This document shows, piece after piece, positions 14,001 through 25,990 of a stretch of DNA of 64,000 bases. The position numbers were made by a program, and so were the translations under genes. The DNA lies in the NCBI GenBank assembly GCA_963693285.1, contig OY848924.1, positions 4,605,214-4,669,213 of the forward strand, given 5' to 3'. Each line of letters opens with the position of its first letter. Within the stretch, counting starts at the first letter, position 1. A model generated the notes under the pieces. That model did no database searches and was not told the DNA's origin. It saw nothing but the letters and a program-made list of their open reading frames with translations. The stretch comes from Xestospongia muta. Taxonomy: Eukaryota > Porifera > Demospongiae > Haplosclerida > Petrosiidae.

Positions 14001-17000
14001 TCTGAATATTCATAAATGCATCTTTAAAATATACAGGCAGACATAATAACTTGGCAGACAGACAAACAATTCACAGACAGACAACAGACATACAAACAGA
14101 CAAAGTCATGGACAAAGGCATATGCACACAAATAATGAGACATATAAACAAATATATACACAAAGATATGTATAGAACAACAAAGACATATACAAAGAGA
14201 CACATAGACAGACAAAGACATATAGACAGTACATGTGTACTATTACTTACACCTATTAATAAATTCAGTCGCTGTTCATGACCATTAGACAACATAATTT
14301 GTCCAAAATATTCATGTCTGCCTTCATCAAACAATTGTGTAATTAATTCCTGGTAGTTGTTCAATACTCGGCAAGATGACTTTTGAGGCTATGATGTAAT
14401 TATGATACAACAATGAGGTAATAATGATATAATATATGACTACCTTCATCACAACTTCAAGTGTAGTGAAGAACTCATAATATTTTGAAGTAAAGTCTGT
14501 ACTAGCCAATGTAAATACTTGTCTAATGTCAGCCTCAGAGAGTTTACTACACAATATATCATTATTAGAGACAGTCTAAAATATAGAAGAGAGAAGTCAA
14601 AAGCAATCAAAAAACATGTGAAATGTAAATTTAGGAAGAGAGGATAAAACTATTAATAAATTTGACTAATTTTAATTTACTTCAGTTAAAACCCAAGCTA
14701 ATGATGATACAGCAATCTTAACATTAAGAAAATCCACAAAGTTTGCAAAAATTTTAATTTGGACCTATGAGTTGAATTCATACACAATTATAAAGAGAAT
14801 AATTAAATTTACTTGTTTATTTCGTCGAGCAATTCTTTGTAAAGTATGACAAGCCAATACTAATAGTTCCTCTTGTTCTTCATTATTACAAGAACAAAAC
14901 TGTAGAATATATGTTAATATAATATTAAAAACACCTGCAGAGAAAGAGAGAGGGGAAGGAGGGAGAGAAATCAACTACATACAAATTGATGCAAGTAACT
15001 TCATACCAGTACTAAAAGCAATGTTTTGGTTACAAGCTTGAGGTTCAGTCTCGTCATTTTCAATAATACAGACATTAGAAACATATTTTAAAAATTCTTT
15101 GACATTCTCATTAATATCACCTAGACATTAAAACACAAGACAATCATATATTAACCAGTAATCAATATGAGACCTGTAATAGCTGTTCCCTGTAACATAT
15201 GAAGCAACAACTTCTTTTCATCAGAGAATGAACCTTTGTATACCATCTCATCAAAGACTTGCTTTGAAGGAAGTGTTACAATGTAAGAGATTTGAGCATC
15301 ACGAAAGATGATGTTCTCCACCTGGTATATATCATACAATAATAGCGTACTGCTTAATGTTAGGTCATCATCTTCATAGTTCAATAAGTCAATTAGGATT
15401 TCAGTGAGTTGTTTGCCTTCACTTTCATTTATATTGAAACATTTGTAGGCATTCTCAGAAAAGAGGTGACGAAGACGATCACGAGCAATGTTCACAATCC
15501 TGCAAATATTTTTTATTAAACAGAGAGGGAATCTAAAATTCAACTATCCATCATATATCAATCCATCCATTCATCTAAATTATCAACCATCCATTCATTA
15601 ATCAATCTAATTCATCCATTAACCAATACTTGTCATCAGACAAATGATAGCCTTTAGTCATCAATGCATTTAATGCTTCATTGACAGGAGTGTATGCATC
15701 ATATGATGACACATCAACATTAGATTTGAGATATTTGAAATCATATATAAATTTCTAAAAGACAAGAGAACAGACTACAATGAATATTTGGTGATGCATA
15801 CATTTGTATCTCCAATCATCTAAACCCTCTTTATAACATACCCACAGAGTTCTATAAGCTAACTGTTTGAAAAAAAGATGAAGAACACAAACAGCTCTGC
15901 AATTAAAAAGAAATTGTTATATAACATTCAAGTTAGTATGTTACCTCATCTTTTGTTGATATTTGGCAACCTTACAAGAGTTGGCACCTAAAGAGAGAGA
16001 GAGAAAATTAAATCTTGATGATATATATAATTCTTACCAGGATAAGGTTGATGATCATGCATTCCTTTGACAATATCAGTCAAAAATACAATCATTTCCT
16101 TGATTTCAGACTCTTCGCTGTAGAATCCATATGATACTAGTGGTTCCATTACTGACAACATCTGAGCTATCAGTTCATTTTCACCTTCAATCTCTTCTTT
16201 AGCATACTCTAACTAAAGAAAATTCATTAACAATACAATGACAACAACTTGATATAACTGGTATAATAAAAATAACACATATCATTTCTATAGACATACA
16301 CCTTGTTTTCTCTGAGAAATGTCCTGATGCAGAGTTTTAATTCTTTAATTTCTTGTCCATTAAGAATACCATCATATACATCTTCAACAGCTTCCTCTGG
16401 ATTTGAACTGATGTCATCCCAATACTGTAAAAATATAAAAATGCAGTTACATGCACCCTAAGTCACATGTCTCATATAACACATACTAATGGTCATAGAC
16501 TATAGACTACTACAACACACACACACACACACACACACACTACTTCCACTTTACCATCACAATTTACACTGCAAAAATTTAAGTATTTGTTTTACCCTCC
16601 AAAAAAAATTCACAACAGTCACATGTGTCATCCTCACTCAACTTACATAAGAGTGCCAAATGTTGTCAATATCTGTGCCACTCTCTTCAACATTAACGTC
16701 AACATAAGCTGAAACAACAAAGTCCAAATATGCTGACCGAAGAAGTGGGTGGAGCTCTGAGTCCTTGATACATATAAGAGCCTCTCTGAAGGTAATGTAC
16801 TCCTTCTCATCACAAATAAAATGAATTGAATCCAAATTCACTCCCTATGTCAATGAATCAAGAATTAACATTAGTCTCCATGGTTACATTAATCTCTGTA
16901 GTTACATCAATCATTGTTCATATACTAATAACTTACTTTACAAATTCGACTGAAGAGTTTAAGCTGAGCAACAAAAAATTCAAAAGCTTTTCTATTGTCT

Positions 17001-20000
17001 TTGGCAGTCTCCTTAAATAGAATAAATATAGAGAAATAATATGTGTGAATGGACACATAATATGGGAAATCAATAAATAATATGGGTGAATGGATGCATA
17101 AAACAAATGAATGGATGTATAATGACAAATGGACATAAAACATAGGTGAATGCATGCATGCAATATAGATGCATAACAACTGATGAATGGATGCATGGAC
17201 AATGATATGGATGTACAGAATAAATGCATGCATAAGATTAATATAATTTCCACGTGGCTTACTTTAGAACATATATTATGAATTGGTCCTTTTAATTCTT
17301 CTGGAGAAGAGAAGCAAAGTTGTTCATTTTGATCTATTTCTGTTCTAAAAAAGAAAATCTACAAAGAAAAATTCAATATAGAAAACACAAATAATTTAAA
17401 CTGACTTCTTCAGATGATACAATTTTTTTTAGAATAGTATCTAAAAAAAGAAAAGAAGTAGACAATAGATGATTGTCAAATATAAATTTTGTATTAATTG
17501 AACATGGCAATTTTAATATGAAATCTAATTTAATTTCAAAGTAAGAAATCATCTACAATAATGTTGAGAGTTGTAGACACTTACTCTGTAACTTTCTGAC
17601 TGGCTTTCCAGCAGTAAAACACAGTGTACTTAAAAAGTCAAGGGTTGATGCATCCTAGAAGAAAGAGAGAAAGACAGAGAAAGAACAATTATTAAAATAT
17701 ACAACGGATGTGTCTTACCAGGTTATTTTTAATATGCTCAGTATATTCAGGATTATCAGTAAGTCTGTTTACTACTTTCTCAGTTATAAAGCTGACAGAT
17801 ACACATGTAATATAGATTTTTAAGAAACTGTCTCACCTTTCATCTCTCACTAAAATACTCAAGACCTTTTCTATACCAATACCGCAACCAATCTGTCAAA
17901 TGAAGATGAATTTTAATTTGATTATCCACAACCTCTATCTATACATCCATTTGCCTCTATCTATACATCTATTTGGTTAACATCTGTCATTTGATTGTCT
18001 GTTCATTTGTTTGTCCATTCCTTTAACCATGTATTTATGCATCCATTTGTATGTAATCCTAATTGTCCATTAATTCCTCACCTTGCTAAACAGGACATCT
18101 ATAAACCTTTTCTCTGCTAAATAAAGATGTGACTCTTTATTAGAAGACTCAACATATCGTTGTAATACCACTGATATTTTTTGACACACCTCCAGCAATC
18201 TAAAGATATATGAGAATTATTAAAACAACATCTTGAATATAAAAAAATACTCTTTGTTTTCAAGATCATTAATTAAACAGAGGAATCCAACAAGTAGGTC
18301 TACTCCCTGTAAGAGATAGTCAAGGTGTAGCTAAATATTACATCTCTATCTTACTTGTGCTACTCTGAACATATTAGCTCGACTCTTCTGAGAACATCTA
18401 CTACTAATCCAGTCAGTTAATTTTGACAAAACTTCAACAAGTTCATCCAATACATGTGGAAATGGTATATGCTTAGGATCAGTTGTGAACTATAAGATAA
18501 ACATCAGCAAGTAACAAAGCTAGGTGTTAGGTACATCCATCCATTTATCCATCAATTCTTACATCCTTCATATATTCCCTCAATACAGCTGCTACACCTG
18601 ACACATGATAATACTCATGAATTAAGTCTGCATTCACCTAATAGGACAAAACCACAACCACAAATAAAATGTATCATAACCAACTATTAGGACTATTCAC
18701 TGTGTACCTCTTCAAGACAAAAGTACTGTTGACGTGTTGGATCTCTGTCCTCTAGTCCAAGCTACAAGGAGACAAAACAATGATGTTAAAATTATACATA
18801 AAAAACAAAGAGTTCATACTCTACATAAATTAATTTTTGAATGAGAATGACAAAAGCATACTTTCAACCATTTGCTTTTTGTAGATGTTTCTTCAGCATC
18901 ATCAGAATATGCTCTCTGCAAGAACGAATTCCCTATTATTATTATTACAATATATGTTCACTGTTTGCTGTTATGATCTGATAAACTCACTTTGAACTAC
19001 TAATTTTTTGCCAGAGTGTATGTGCTGAATTTCAACATAACTACCTTTAGTAATCCCTCCTGTTTGCTAATGAGAGAGAGTGTGTGAAAGAGTAATATTA
19101 CAACCAGTCTAACAACTCACTCCTACAACTGACACAAGACTAAATTTGACTTCAGAATCCTTTGGTTGTCCACCAGCTATTTTCTTTAAACTTAACTATA
19201 GAACAATTAGATTTAAATGTTGTTCCTGCTATTCCTTCAAAGAACACTACCTCAGTCTGGTGTCCCCTTTGTACAACAGCTAAATATTGTTGAGTTGGTA
19301 AGTGTTTAATACGACATTGAGATTTGTCACCATATTCAAACTGATCACCTGTAGGATTGAGTTTCTAAAAAATGTTATCTATCAATTATCTATACAAGAT
19401 CTTATAGGCATTACTTTCACTATGGTGTCTATTGTCATGATAACAACAACATCACTTACCATTAAGAGGTTTGTCAATTTTCTCCAGCTGCCAGAAGCAA
19501 TCTCCCGAAATTGGTAAAGTGCCATGAACACTCTCCTTTTTCATTGCACCCACTAAAAGTAATCCAATACTATTATCTGTACTTTGTTACATGATCCTTA
19601 CCTTCTGATATCATTTCTTCTTTAATTGACTCAGGTAAGGTGTCAGTTGATATTGAACCATTTCCTACAACGTATGCCTCACATTTCATATTAAACAAAA
19701 TGACCACATTGCACCCCTAGTGATGTAATAGTCACATGACATAGCATGACCAATCAAAATGAAGTACTTCCTTACTCTTAGTGCTTTGTGAGGGATATAA
19801 GAATGACAATTGGTTTGTAAATAAATGACAAAGACAGAGTCAGTGACAGCCATCTTTAATTTATATCTAAGAACAGTGCAAGACTCCATTAATACATGTA
19901 CATACATAGGATACAGATATCTATGTACTTGTATTGGTATGAGTATATGTACATAATGTGAGTGTACATGTACTCATGTCCAATGGTAGTTGGATGAATG

Positions 20001-21480
20001 GATGGATGAATAGATAAATGCATGAACAAATAGATGAGTATATAAATTGATGGAAGAATGAAGACAGTACATATCATATAAAGACACTATGTCCATTATA
20101 CCTTGATGTGATAATGTTAGATACACACAATATATGATGACATTTTTTACTGACTGACTCCAGTTTGATCAGATCTTCAGTTAAAACCTGAACACACAAA
20201 AAATATATTTCCAATGAATGTTAAAGCATTTGTTACTATAAACAAAACTTATAGCTTGGCTATTATTATCATACTATTTTATTATACCTTTCAATGGATG
20301 AGACACAATTGTTGTTCTCATTCCAACTACTAACTAGTATTACTAGAAATACTATATTATAGTATTGATTCATAAGTTTACTGTAAAATATTTATATAGC
20401 AATTTTTTAATAGTCTTACATCATCTCCTCTGTTTTTACCACGTTGGGCAGGCAAAATACGAAAGAGACAAGTGTCTTTGACAAAATCTTTGACCAATTT
20501 AGCCTGTAAACAAGAGAGATCACATGCATACAAACTACAAATAAAATAAACTCACTGATAGATTAATTGATCCACTTTCACTTGAAGATGTTAGAGACAA
20601 GTACATTTTAGATCCAAGATGTAGTAACTACAAGAAATAAGTTTGAAATAAAATAGTATACTTCACTATCACACTCATATACCTTGATCTTACGTCCATA
20701 GACTAAACTACGATAAGTCAGATAATTGTGATTCTAGTTGGAATATATTCCATAAATGTACTTAACAAAGATAATATTTTCCATTAAATACATATTATGG
20801 ATAAAGTAACTGTTGTTTATGCAAATATAATTATCATAACAGTATTGTGGAGAAAAGTGATCATTGCTAGTAATACTTTCTGTTAAATATTGTGTATTGT
20901 TAACTTACCTTTGGAACATCGATATCCAGTGGAGAATCATAGCTCAAACTAAAATAAGGAAACAAGAATTGATGCACCTTATGATTGGATACAAGAGTGT
21001 GTTTAATTGATTTTGATGCATGCAGTATATGCTAGAATATCACTATTAAAAGAATATCATGTACTTACTCAATACATGTATTCTCTGCTAGAACTTGAAA
21101 GGAGGCAACTGTAAATGAACAACAGATCATGTGTAGGATGACATTAATGGATGTTGTATTTACTGATGAATAGACTACTACATTCAAGGACACTTACAGT
21201 GGACATTGGGGAATCCTGGATCATTGATGTATGTGGGAACATCAGGATTGGAGACTGGATATATTGTTACATGACTGTAGCTAGAACTAGACAAAGAGAA
21301 GATTGTGGAAGGGAGCAAATTTTAAAAAATAACAACTATCAACTATTTTTAAGAACCCAGAAAGTTTACTAATACACGATAATGAAAGTCTTACCTGGGT
21401 GGCTGAGCAAAGACGAATCCTTTAGCCTCTGAGCAGTAGAGAACAATAGCGTCACCCTCGTAGATAGGGTCGTTCGCCAT
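4113..21480 (-). CDS. IP3R/RyR-superfamily calcium-release channel (divergent)
   Basis: A multi-exon gene on the minus strand. The ATG at 21480 opens exon 21395-21480 (MANDPIYEGDAIVLYCSEAK), followed by exons 21198-21274 and about fifty more with short GTAAGT-type introns; the TAG stop is at 4113-4115. In order: an N-terminal trefoil/MIR-like region (about 21480-19260), RIH-like helical repeats (about 18900-9900), transmembrane exons (6660-4840), pore/inner helix (4765-4601) and a C-terminal CFICGI...HH zinc-binding tail ending RNIGFFPLRRA. The tail and inner helix (FDITFFIIV, LRSE) match both IP3 and ryanodine receptors; the length fits an IP3 receptor. The family releases Ca2+ from the endoplasmic reticulum. 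Oddities: no GGGxGD filter, and no recognisable basic IP3-contact cluster. Some exon borders remain unresolved by eye. Confidence 0.85.
5553..6660 (-). other. Transmembrane exons of the channel gene
   Basis: Exons at about 6660-6612 (KKKWYLQWTLFGS), 6540-6478 (GIRHFILAFLTLLMNVFVLA), 6314-6112 (with GTFHFILAVWMLIEYF) and 5890-5620 (with PLYRILFVLCSLLALATSGY) encode successive hydrophobic segments ahead of the pore exons. This matches the six-helix channel module of the family. The basic stretch VVTAVRRS ends the 5.6-kb exon, in the place of the linker before the last outer helix. Confidence 0.75.
7845..8407 (+). other. Exon-like coding pieces antisense within a channel-gene intron
   Basis: Four plus-strand pieces lie in the 2.3-kb intron between the channel's coding exons: 7845-7873 (IQEELQDFK, followed by GTAAGT), about 7924-8007 (LCELENLINGLKDQKSKKNQ), 8152-8246 (KPFKDKVNEEITVIVIAEAK, followed by GTATGT) and 8347-8407 (TMEDMHKRKIDNREEIDS). 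The last two join in frame. The content is charged and heptad-like, suggesting a coiled coil. I do not recognise the protein. A stop follows the second piece and the first joints do not all agree in phase, so this may be a decayed nested gene. Confidence 0.35.
9528..9660. repeat. Degenerate ATCC/ATCT tetranucleotide tract in an intron
   Basis: Degenerate CATCCATC/TATCTATC units fill this channel-gene intron. Similar tracts recur at about 9178-9230, 11305-11400, 12145-12210, 15540-15620, 17040-17235, 18535-18560, 19985-20055, 24470-24560, 24900-24990 and 25380-25470, on either strand. Confidence 0.7.
11187..11223 (-). repeat. GGA-rich trinucleotide repeat coding a proline run
   Basis: A purine-rich (GGA)n tract on the plus strand is read on the minus strand as LPPPLPPPPPPPAPLTQ within a channel-gene exon (about 11160-11270). 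It is probably a flexible linker of variable length. The decayed inverted copy at about 25030-25070 has a much shorter run (LPPPTHSSD). Confidence 0.6.
12900..18700 (-). other. RIH-like helical repeat exons of the channel gene
   Basis: Exons between about 18650 and 17700 read LLVGFLCLINDLENKE, VLQRYVESSNKESHLYLAEK and NNLDASTLDFLSTLCFTAGK, the last matching the SLCVSMNKS-type block of IP3 receptors. Exons 16212-16040 (MLSVMEPLVSYGFYSEESEI) and 15500-15175 (LLNYEDDDLTLSSTLLLYDI) match further RIH blocks. More helical exons follow down to about 12925. The Tyr-Arg-Lys IP3 contact expected after the helix ending VLQRY is replaced by Glu-Ser-His in my alignment. Confidence 0.6.
16516..16541. repeat. 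(CA)n microsatellite
   Basis: A pure ACAC run of about thirteen units in an intron of the channel gene. Confidence 0.85.
19260..21480 (-). other. N-terminal trefoil/MIR-like exons of the channel gene
   Basis: Successive exons include 20693-20743 (NHNYLTYRSLVYGRKIK), 20557-20630 (LLHLGSKMYLSLTSSSESGS), 20421-20503 (AKLVKDFVKDTCLFRILPAQ) and about 19365-19265 (FEYGDKSQCRIKHLPTQQYL). They follow the order of IP3-receptor suppressor and ligand-binding domains, where LLHLKSNKYL-type and LFH-type beta motifs recur. The joint between about 20100 and 19690 could not be made frame-consistent, so an exon border there is wrong or an exon was missed. The RTTGR-like basic loop of IP3-binding proteins was not found after the QQYL block. 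Confidence 0.65.
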
Positions 21481-21567
21481 CTCTAAACTGAAGTTAGAAT
21501 GCAGCACACAAAATTAAAAACGTTGGTGTAGAGGGAGGACCTGTGGTGTTAGGTATTTCATTTCTAG

Positions 21568-22515
21568 TTACGTTTGTAACATAATTATTAATTTTATGTA
21601 AAATTGTCTGGACAACTTTTGACGAAAACAATTATTCATTGTTAGACCTAAATTACAATATATCATTGACTCCAGTTCACTAACAATACGTTGTAATATC
21701 ATCCTCTTAAGGGCCTCAATCAAAGCTGCTATACTTGCTTTATCATCACTCACCCACTGTATCAGCATATATTTTATGAGATGGCTTCATTTGATAGTGA
21801 TTTTTGACCTTAATGGTAAAGGATACCTAAGAATGTACCTAGAATGTTCCACTGATAAACCTCTCTCATACTATATAGTAGTCCAGGTAGACGACCATCA
21901 TCTGTGTAGGGCATGAAAAATAATAAAAAGATTATTAATTAGCTTAATTAATAATAGATTTGAGTTGTTGAAATGTCTTTCCATAGATACTGATCTGGCC
22001 AGCTAACAGGAAAAGCTAGTGAGATTAATATAATTATGAACAAATAAACAAAATGCTAACTTGACAAGAGATTTAAATGACAATTTACCTTTAACCAGCA
22101 AAGCTATCTCTTGTCAGTTACTTCAAATGTGATTATGATTCAATAGGATATAGCAACCTTGATTATATTTGATTATCACACCATGCACTTTGCCATCATC
22201 TACTTTGTACTTCTCTAGACAAGGTAGAGTCACTTCAATCTCTGTTGCTTTTACATCGTAATCTAATAATTAAGCACAAGATGATATGGCCCCATTCATT
22301 ACTCGACAAAGAATTAGACAGTTTTCTGGAAGACCAGTGAAGTGTACTTCTATCCAATAGAAATAATCGACCAACAGTACTGGCCCTAGGAGGTCATTAG
22401 AATAGGCTTTTATTCCATAACAACATTGTCTGGGAAAGGAATGTAACCAACTGTCAAGAAAAAAGTGTGGTTTGTGTTTTCTAGTCAATATAAATAATAA
22501 AACAGCAGGAAACAT

Positions 22516-22561
<46 letters not shown>

Positions 22562-23095
22562 ATAACATTATATCAATGTAATGATGTAATGATATAAAGT
22601 CTTACCTGAGTGTATATAGTGACCCCATGTCTGTCTAAGACATTACTGGTGTATAATATAACATGTGCCATTGTTATGTAGCCCTGACATTATATAATGT
22701 TTGTTTATCAGTGATTTCAATATGCTTGTGTTCATGGAGACCAATTTGATTATCCATCTTCAAATGTCATAATACAAATTGGTGACTGGACCAATATGGT
22801 TAAAGTGGCTGTTATTCCTAATGTACCAGTAATATCCTAAGGATATTCATGAAACCATTGGATCTGCCAAAGTTCAAGTCTACTCTGGACCTTGCCAAAG
22901 GTTATTGGCAAATTACTCTCCCAAGAGCACTTTTCTTTCTATCTCAAAAAAATTTTTTTTACAAAACATAATTAATAGTTGTGTTAATAGAACAGTTAAT
23001 TGTAGTCTAATATTTTCTTTACTTTGGAGATTTATCAGGAGGTGTTATATATTCGTTGATGATGTCATATGATGTAGTCCATCCTGCAGGGTCTA
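21568..23095 (-). CDS. Death-domain protein gene or gene remnant
   Basis: Minus-strand exon-like pieces in order: about 23095-23028 (DPAGWTTSYDIINEYITPPD), 22672-22607 (MAHVILYTSNVLDRHGVTIY, followed by GTAAGA), about 22500-22270 (SNDLLGPVLLVDYFYWIEVH then FTGLPENC), about 22264-22160 (EIEVTLPCLEKYKVDDGKVH), about 21910-21825 (EVYQWNILGTFLGI) and about 21780-21568 (QWVSDDKASIAALIEALKRM). The last two look like the two halves of a death domain (W..LG..LG, then a late helix pair), a protein-interaction fold. The FLGP...WxEVHF block recalls an uncharacterised region next to death domains in sponge proteins. Exon joints were not all verified and a retroelement relic sits nearby, so it may be a partial gene. 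It ends 88 bases before the channel ATG on the same strand. Confidence 0.4.
22515..22560. repeat. (AT)n microsatellite
   Basis: A nearly pure AT dinucleotide run interrupted once by GT. Confidence 0.85.
22842..22935 (+). mobile_element. Reverse-transcriptase fragment
   Basis: Plus-strand reading gives KFKSTLDLAKGYWQITLPRA, matching the TLDLAKGYWQI motif of Ty3/gypsy-type reverse transcriptases. Frames break on both sides. It is a short relic next to the death-domain exons. Confidence 0.55.
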
Positions 23096-24119
23096 TACAG
23101 ATAGTGAACACAATAATAATGATATTACTTTGTGAAAGTCCTCATTTCTTTAAATGGTAAAACAGGTATTTCAAAGTTGGGTGTCTCTGGAGGTGATTCT
23201 CATTCTACCGGAAGACCATGAGCAGATATCTCATTTATATCCAATTATGTCAAAAAATGCTTAAATTTATAGATGAATGGATGAATGGGTTAATGCATTG
23301 ATCATTTAACATTACATAGCATATTGTCTTCTCTTTGATATCTTCTTTGTTATCTCCTACATAATGATATAATATTGCACAAAATCATCAGTTGCTAAAT
23401 CTAGTATAGGTATGAAGCTAGGAGGATCAGACTCATACAGACTCATACCAATACCGTGGACTGGGAATGGAGATATACATTAACCTTTTCTTTGCTTTTT
23501 GATAGTTTTTGTTTTAGCAAAAACTATCAGTTAGAAGTATCAAGTGCTATGATTGGATCTTGAGTTTTGCATTTGAAAGTGAGAAGATTGGCTTAGATGC
23601 TATTAAAGAAGATTGGTTTAGAATGTAAAATATTTGATATAGCTACTTGTGGTCATACTAAACTGGTTGTGAGTTGTGTATCATGTACTAATTCATTCTA
23701 ATTAATGTTAGTCAGCACTATATTCCATTTTGTAGTTTGATAGTTACTCTCCAAGATGATCTGATCACATTCTCTGATACTGTTATCCTGTAAGTTTAAT
23801 ATGTTGTACATATAATAATAATCACTTCTCTTTATAATTATTATATTATATTATTACTGGTGATCTACTACATCATGTATACATATAAACACTATACATA
23901 CACTTGTGAATTATATATAAACTTTAACAATCTTATTTATTATACATATAGAAGGATAATATGGACATATGGTATAAGGAACCACTAACTACTGGTAAGT
24001 TGTACCTCATAATAAATGTTAATATCGTGTATATTAATAATCTTTTAATCAAGTGTATCGGAGACAACTGTTCTTTTGATGATGAATAGTGACTATTATA
24101 TAAGAATGTGTAAATAATG

Positions 24120-25990
24120 TGTTTGTCTTTTCTTTTCTATAGTGGAATGCTTACTGTATGAGCTCTTTCAGACTGATTAACATCTTGTAAGTAATATATA
24201 GACAATGTCTTATTGACTTCATTACAAATTTATCTGTTGTAGTTCTTCAAAAAAAATCAAGAGTATCGATCCATAATTACAACATGATGATCTAGCTTTC
24301 TTTAAAGAAAGAGTCTTGTTAACTGCCATATGTTTATAAAATTTTTATTTTATTTGGAGAGTACAAAACAATGTTGAACCTCTCCAAGAAGCTCTAGTTA
24401 AAACAAAATCACATGAGAAGGTAGATATACCATCATATTAAACCTGCCATTAAGATAACATTGACATCCATTACTATCCATCCATTGTTCCATTCTTCCT
24501 GTCTCTTCATCAATCCATCCATTAATCTATCCATCCATCTACTCATTCATTGATCCATTTATTACTCATCTGTACACTAGAATACATACTAGTCGTTTGT
24601 GTTATAGTAGTATCCTGCTCACATACATACCACTCTCTTCTATCATTATATCTTTTATAGGTCATGTTGTATTTAGCCCATCCTAAAGATGTAATAGCTG
24701 TCCAAGTTTTAGCTTTACTTCAAGTTCTACTTTATTTTAGATATGAATTTGGCCAGAATAAAATAGGTAAAGATAGTTACAGAAATTAGTTTTTATTAAT
24801 TATCTCATATGTCAACTGACAACACATCACAACACTAAATTCTTTATAAGAACTAACAAACTATTAGATAGTGTTATATCAAGTATTGGACAATATTTGA
24901 CAAGGTATAGATAAATGGCTAGATGGATGCATGGATAGTTGGATGTATGGATGGATAGATGGTCCAATGGATGGAATAATGGAGACAGATGGACAAATGG
25001 ATTTGCTATGTATCACACATTGCAGAGAGACAGATGTCACTTCCTCCTCCTACCCACTCAAGTGACATTATATGAGGTGTACAAATATTATATTTATTAA
25101 AATTGCAATAATAACTATATAACTTATTTAGTGTTTATGTTTTTTTTTGTTTATACTTTAAAAGAACCAGTACAACATGACCAGGTAAGAGTGAGTACAG
25201 ACATTTATATATAGACACAATATTATTATTATTATTTGGTATTTATCATATTTAATAACAAACATATTGAACATTTTATTGTTGTCATGTTATCATTACT
25301 TTATTGTAGTAAGCTCTGATATTATTAGATGATATAGAATAGACTGGAACTGGAGTACCTGAGGTTTCTATCATTCCATCCACTCATCTATTCATCAATT
25401 CATTCATCTCTTCATCCTTTTATCTATCCATCTATAGCCATCCATCCATTCATCCATCCATCAGTTCACTTATCCTTCTTAAGTAATTCCTTCTCAGACA
25501 AACATCTCAAATGTACAGATTTTCACTATCCTCTTATGATGATAATATTTTGAGAAAACTATTGAATCAGAAACTGATTTTGGAGCTAACTCTTGTTAAA
25601 TTGGTATTGTCATTATGTTGTTATATTATTGTGTTATATTATTGTTTGTTGTTTTATTGCTTTGTTTGTATTCCTTTGTTTATTGTTTGTTTGTTGTTTT
25701 CAGGTAATATCAAGTGAAATATTAGACCCTATATAATTGAGGGTGCTTGTGAGTGTTTTAAATATCCAATAGCAATTGTTCAATTATTTGTTGTCTGTTA
25801 TTCTACATTAGAGGAAACTAGTGAGAGTGATGATAAATATTTCTTGTTATAGGCTATGGTAGTAGTTGTTATAAGGCAGAACAAGTATTTTAGTCACAAA
25901 GATGCATGAAGATGATTGGAGTTGAAGCAAGATTACTCAGATGAAATTCACATACAGACCTCACCCATAATCACAATAAGTAATATAAGT
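24120..25990 (+). pseudogene. Inverted decayed copy of central channel-gene exons
   Basis: Plus-strand pieces match, in order, minus-strand exons of the channel gene at about 12120-10330. The clearest is 24661-24765 (VMLYLAHPKDVIAVQVLALL, then LLYFRYEFGQNKIGKD), nearly identical to the exon at 11637-11530. Also matched are 24241-24290 (a frame-broken LQKIEVIDPQLQH block), 24360-24420 (PLQEALVKTKSHEK), 24850-24905 (a NELLERVISSIG block), 25025-25070 (a proline-rich block) and 25704-25740 (a NIRQTINTYIFEGAS block with a stop). Stops and frameshifts occur in most pieces, but some splice sites persist. A segmental inverted duplication followed by decay is the simplest reading. Confidence 0.7.

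Noticed and set aside
14051..14281. Plus- and minus-strand open frames over GACA/TGTC-rich sequence
   Set aside because: The frames follow a degenerate CAGACA repeat in a channel-gene intron; no codon bias or domain.
16925..17253. Minus-strand open frames of about 100 codons, rich in His/Ser
   Set aside because: They read through a degenerate GGATGCAT-type intron repeat; only the 3' part (ETAKDNRKAFEFF) is a real exon of the channel.
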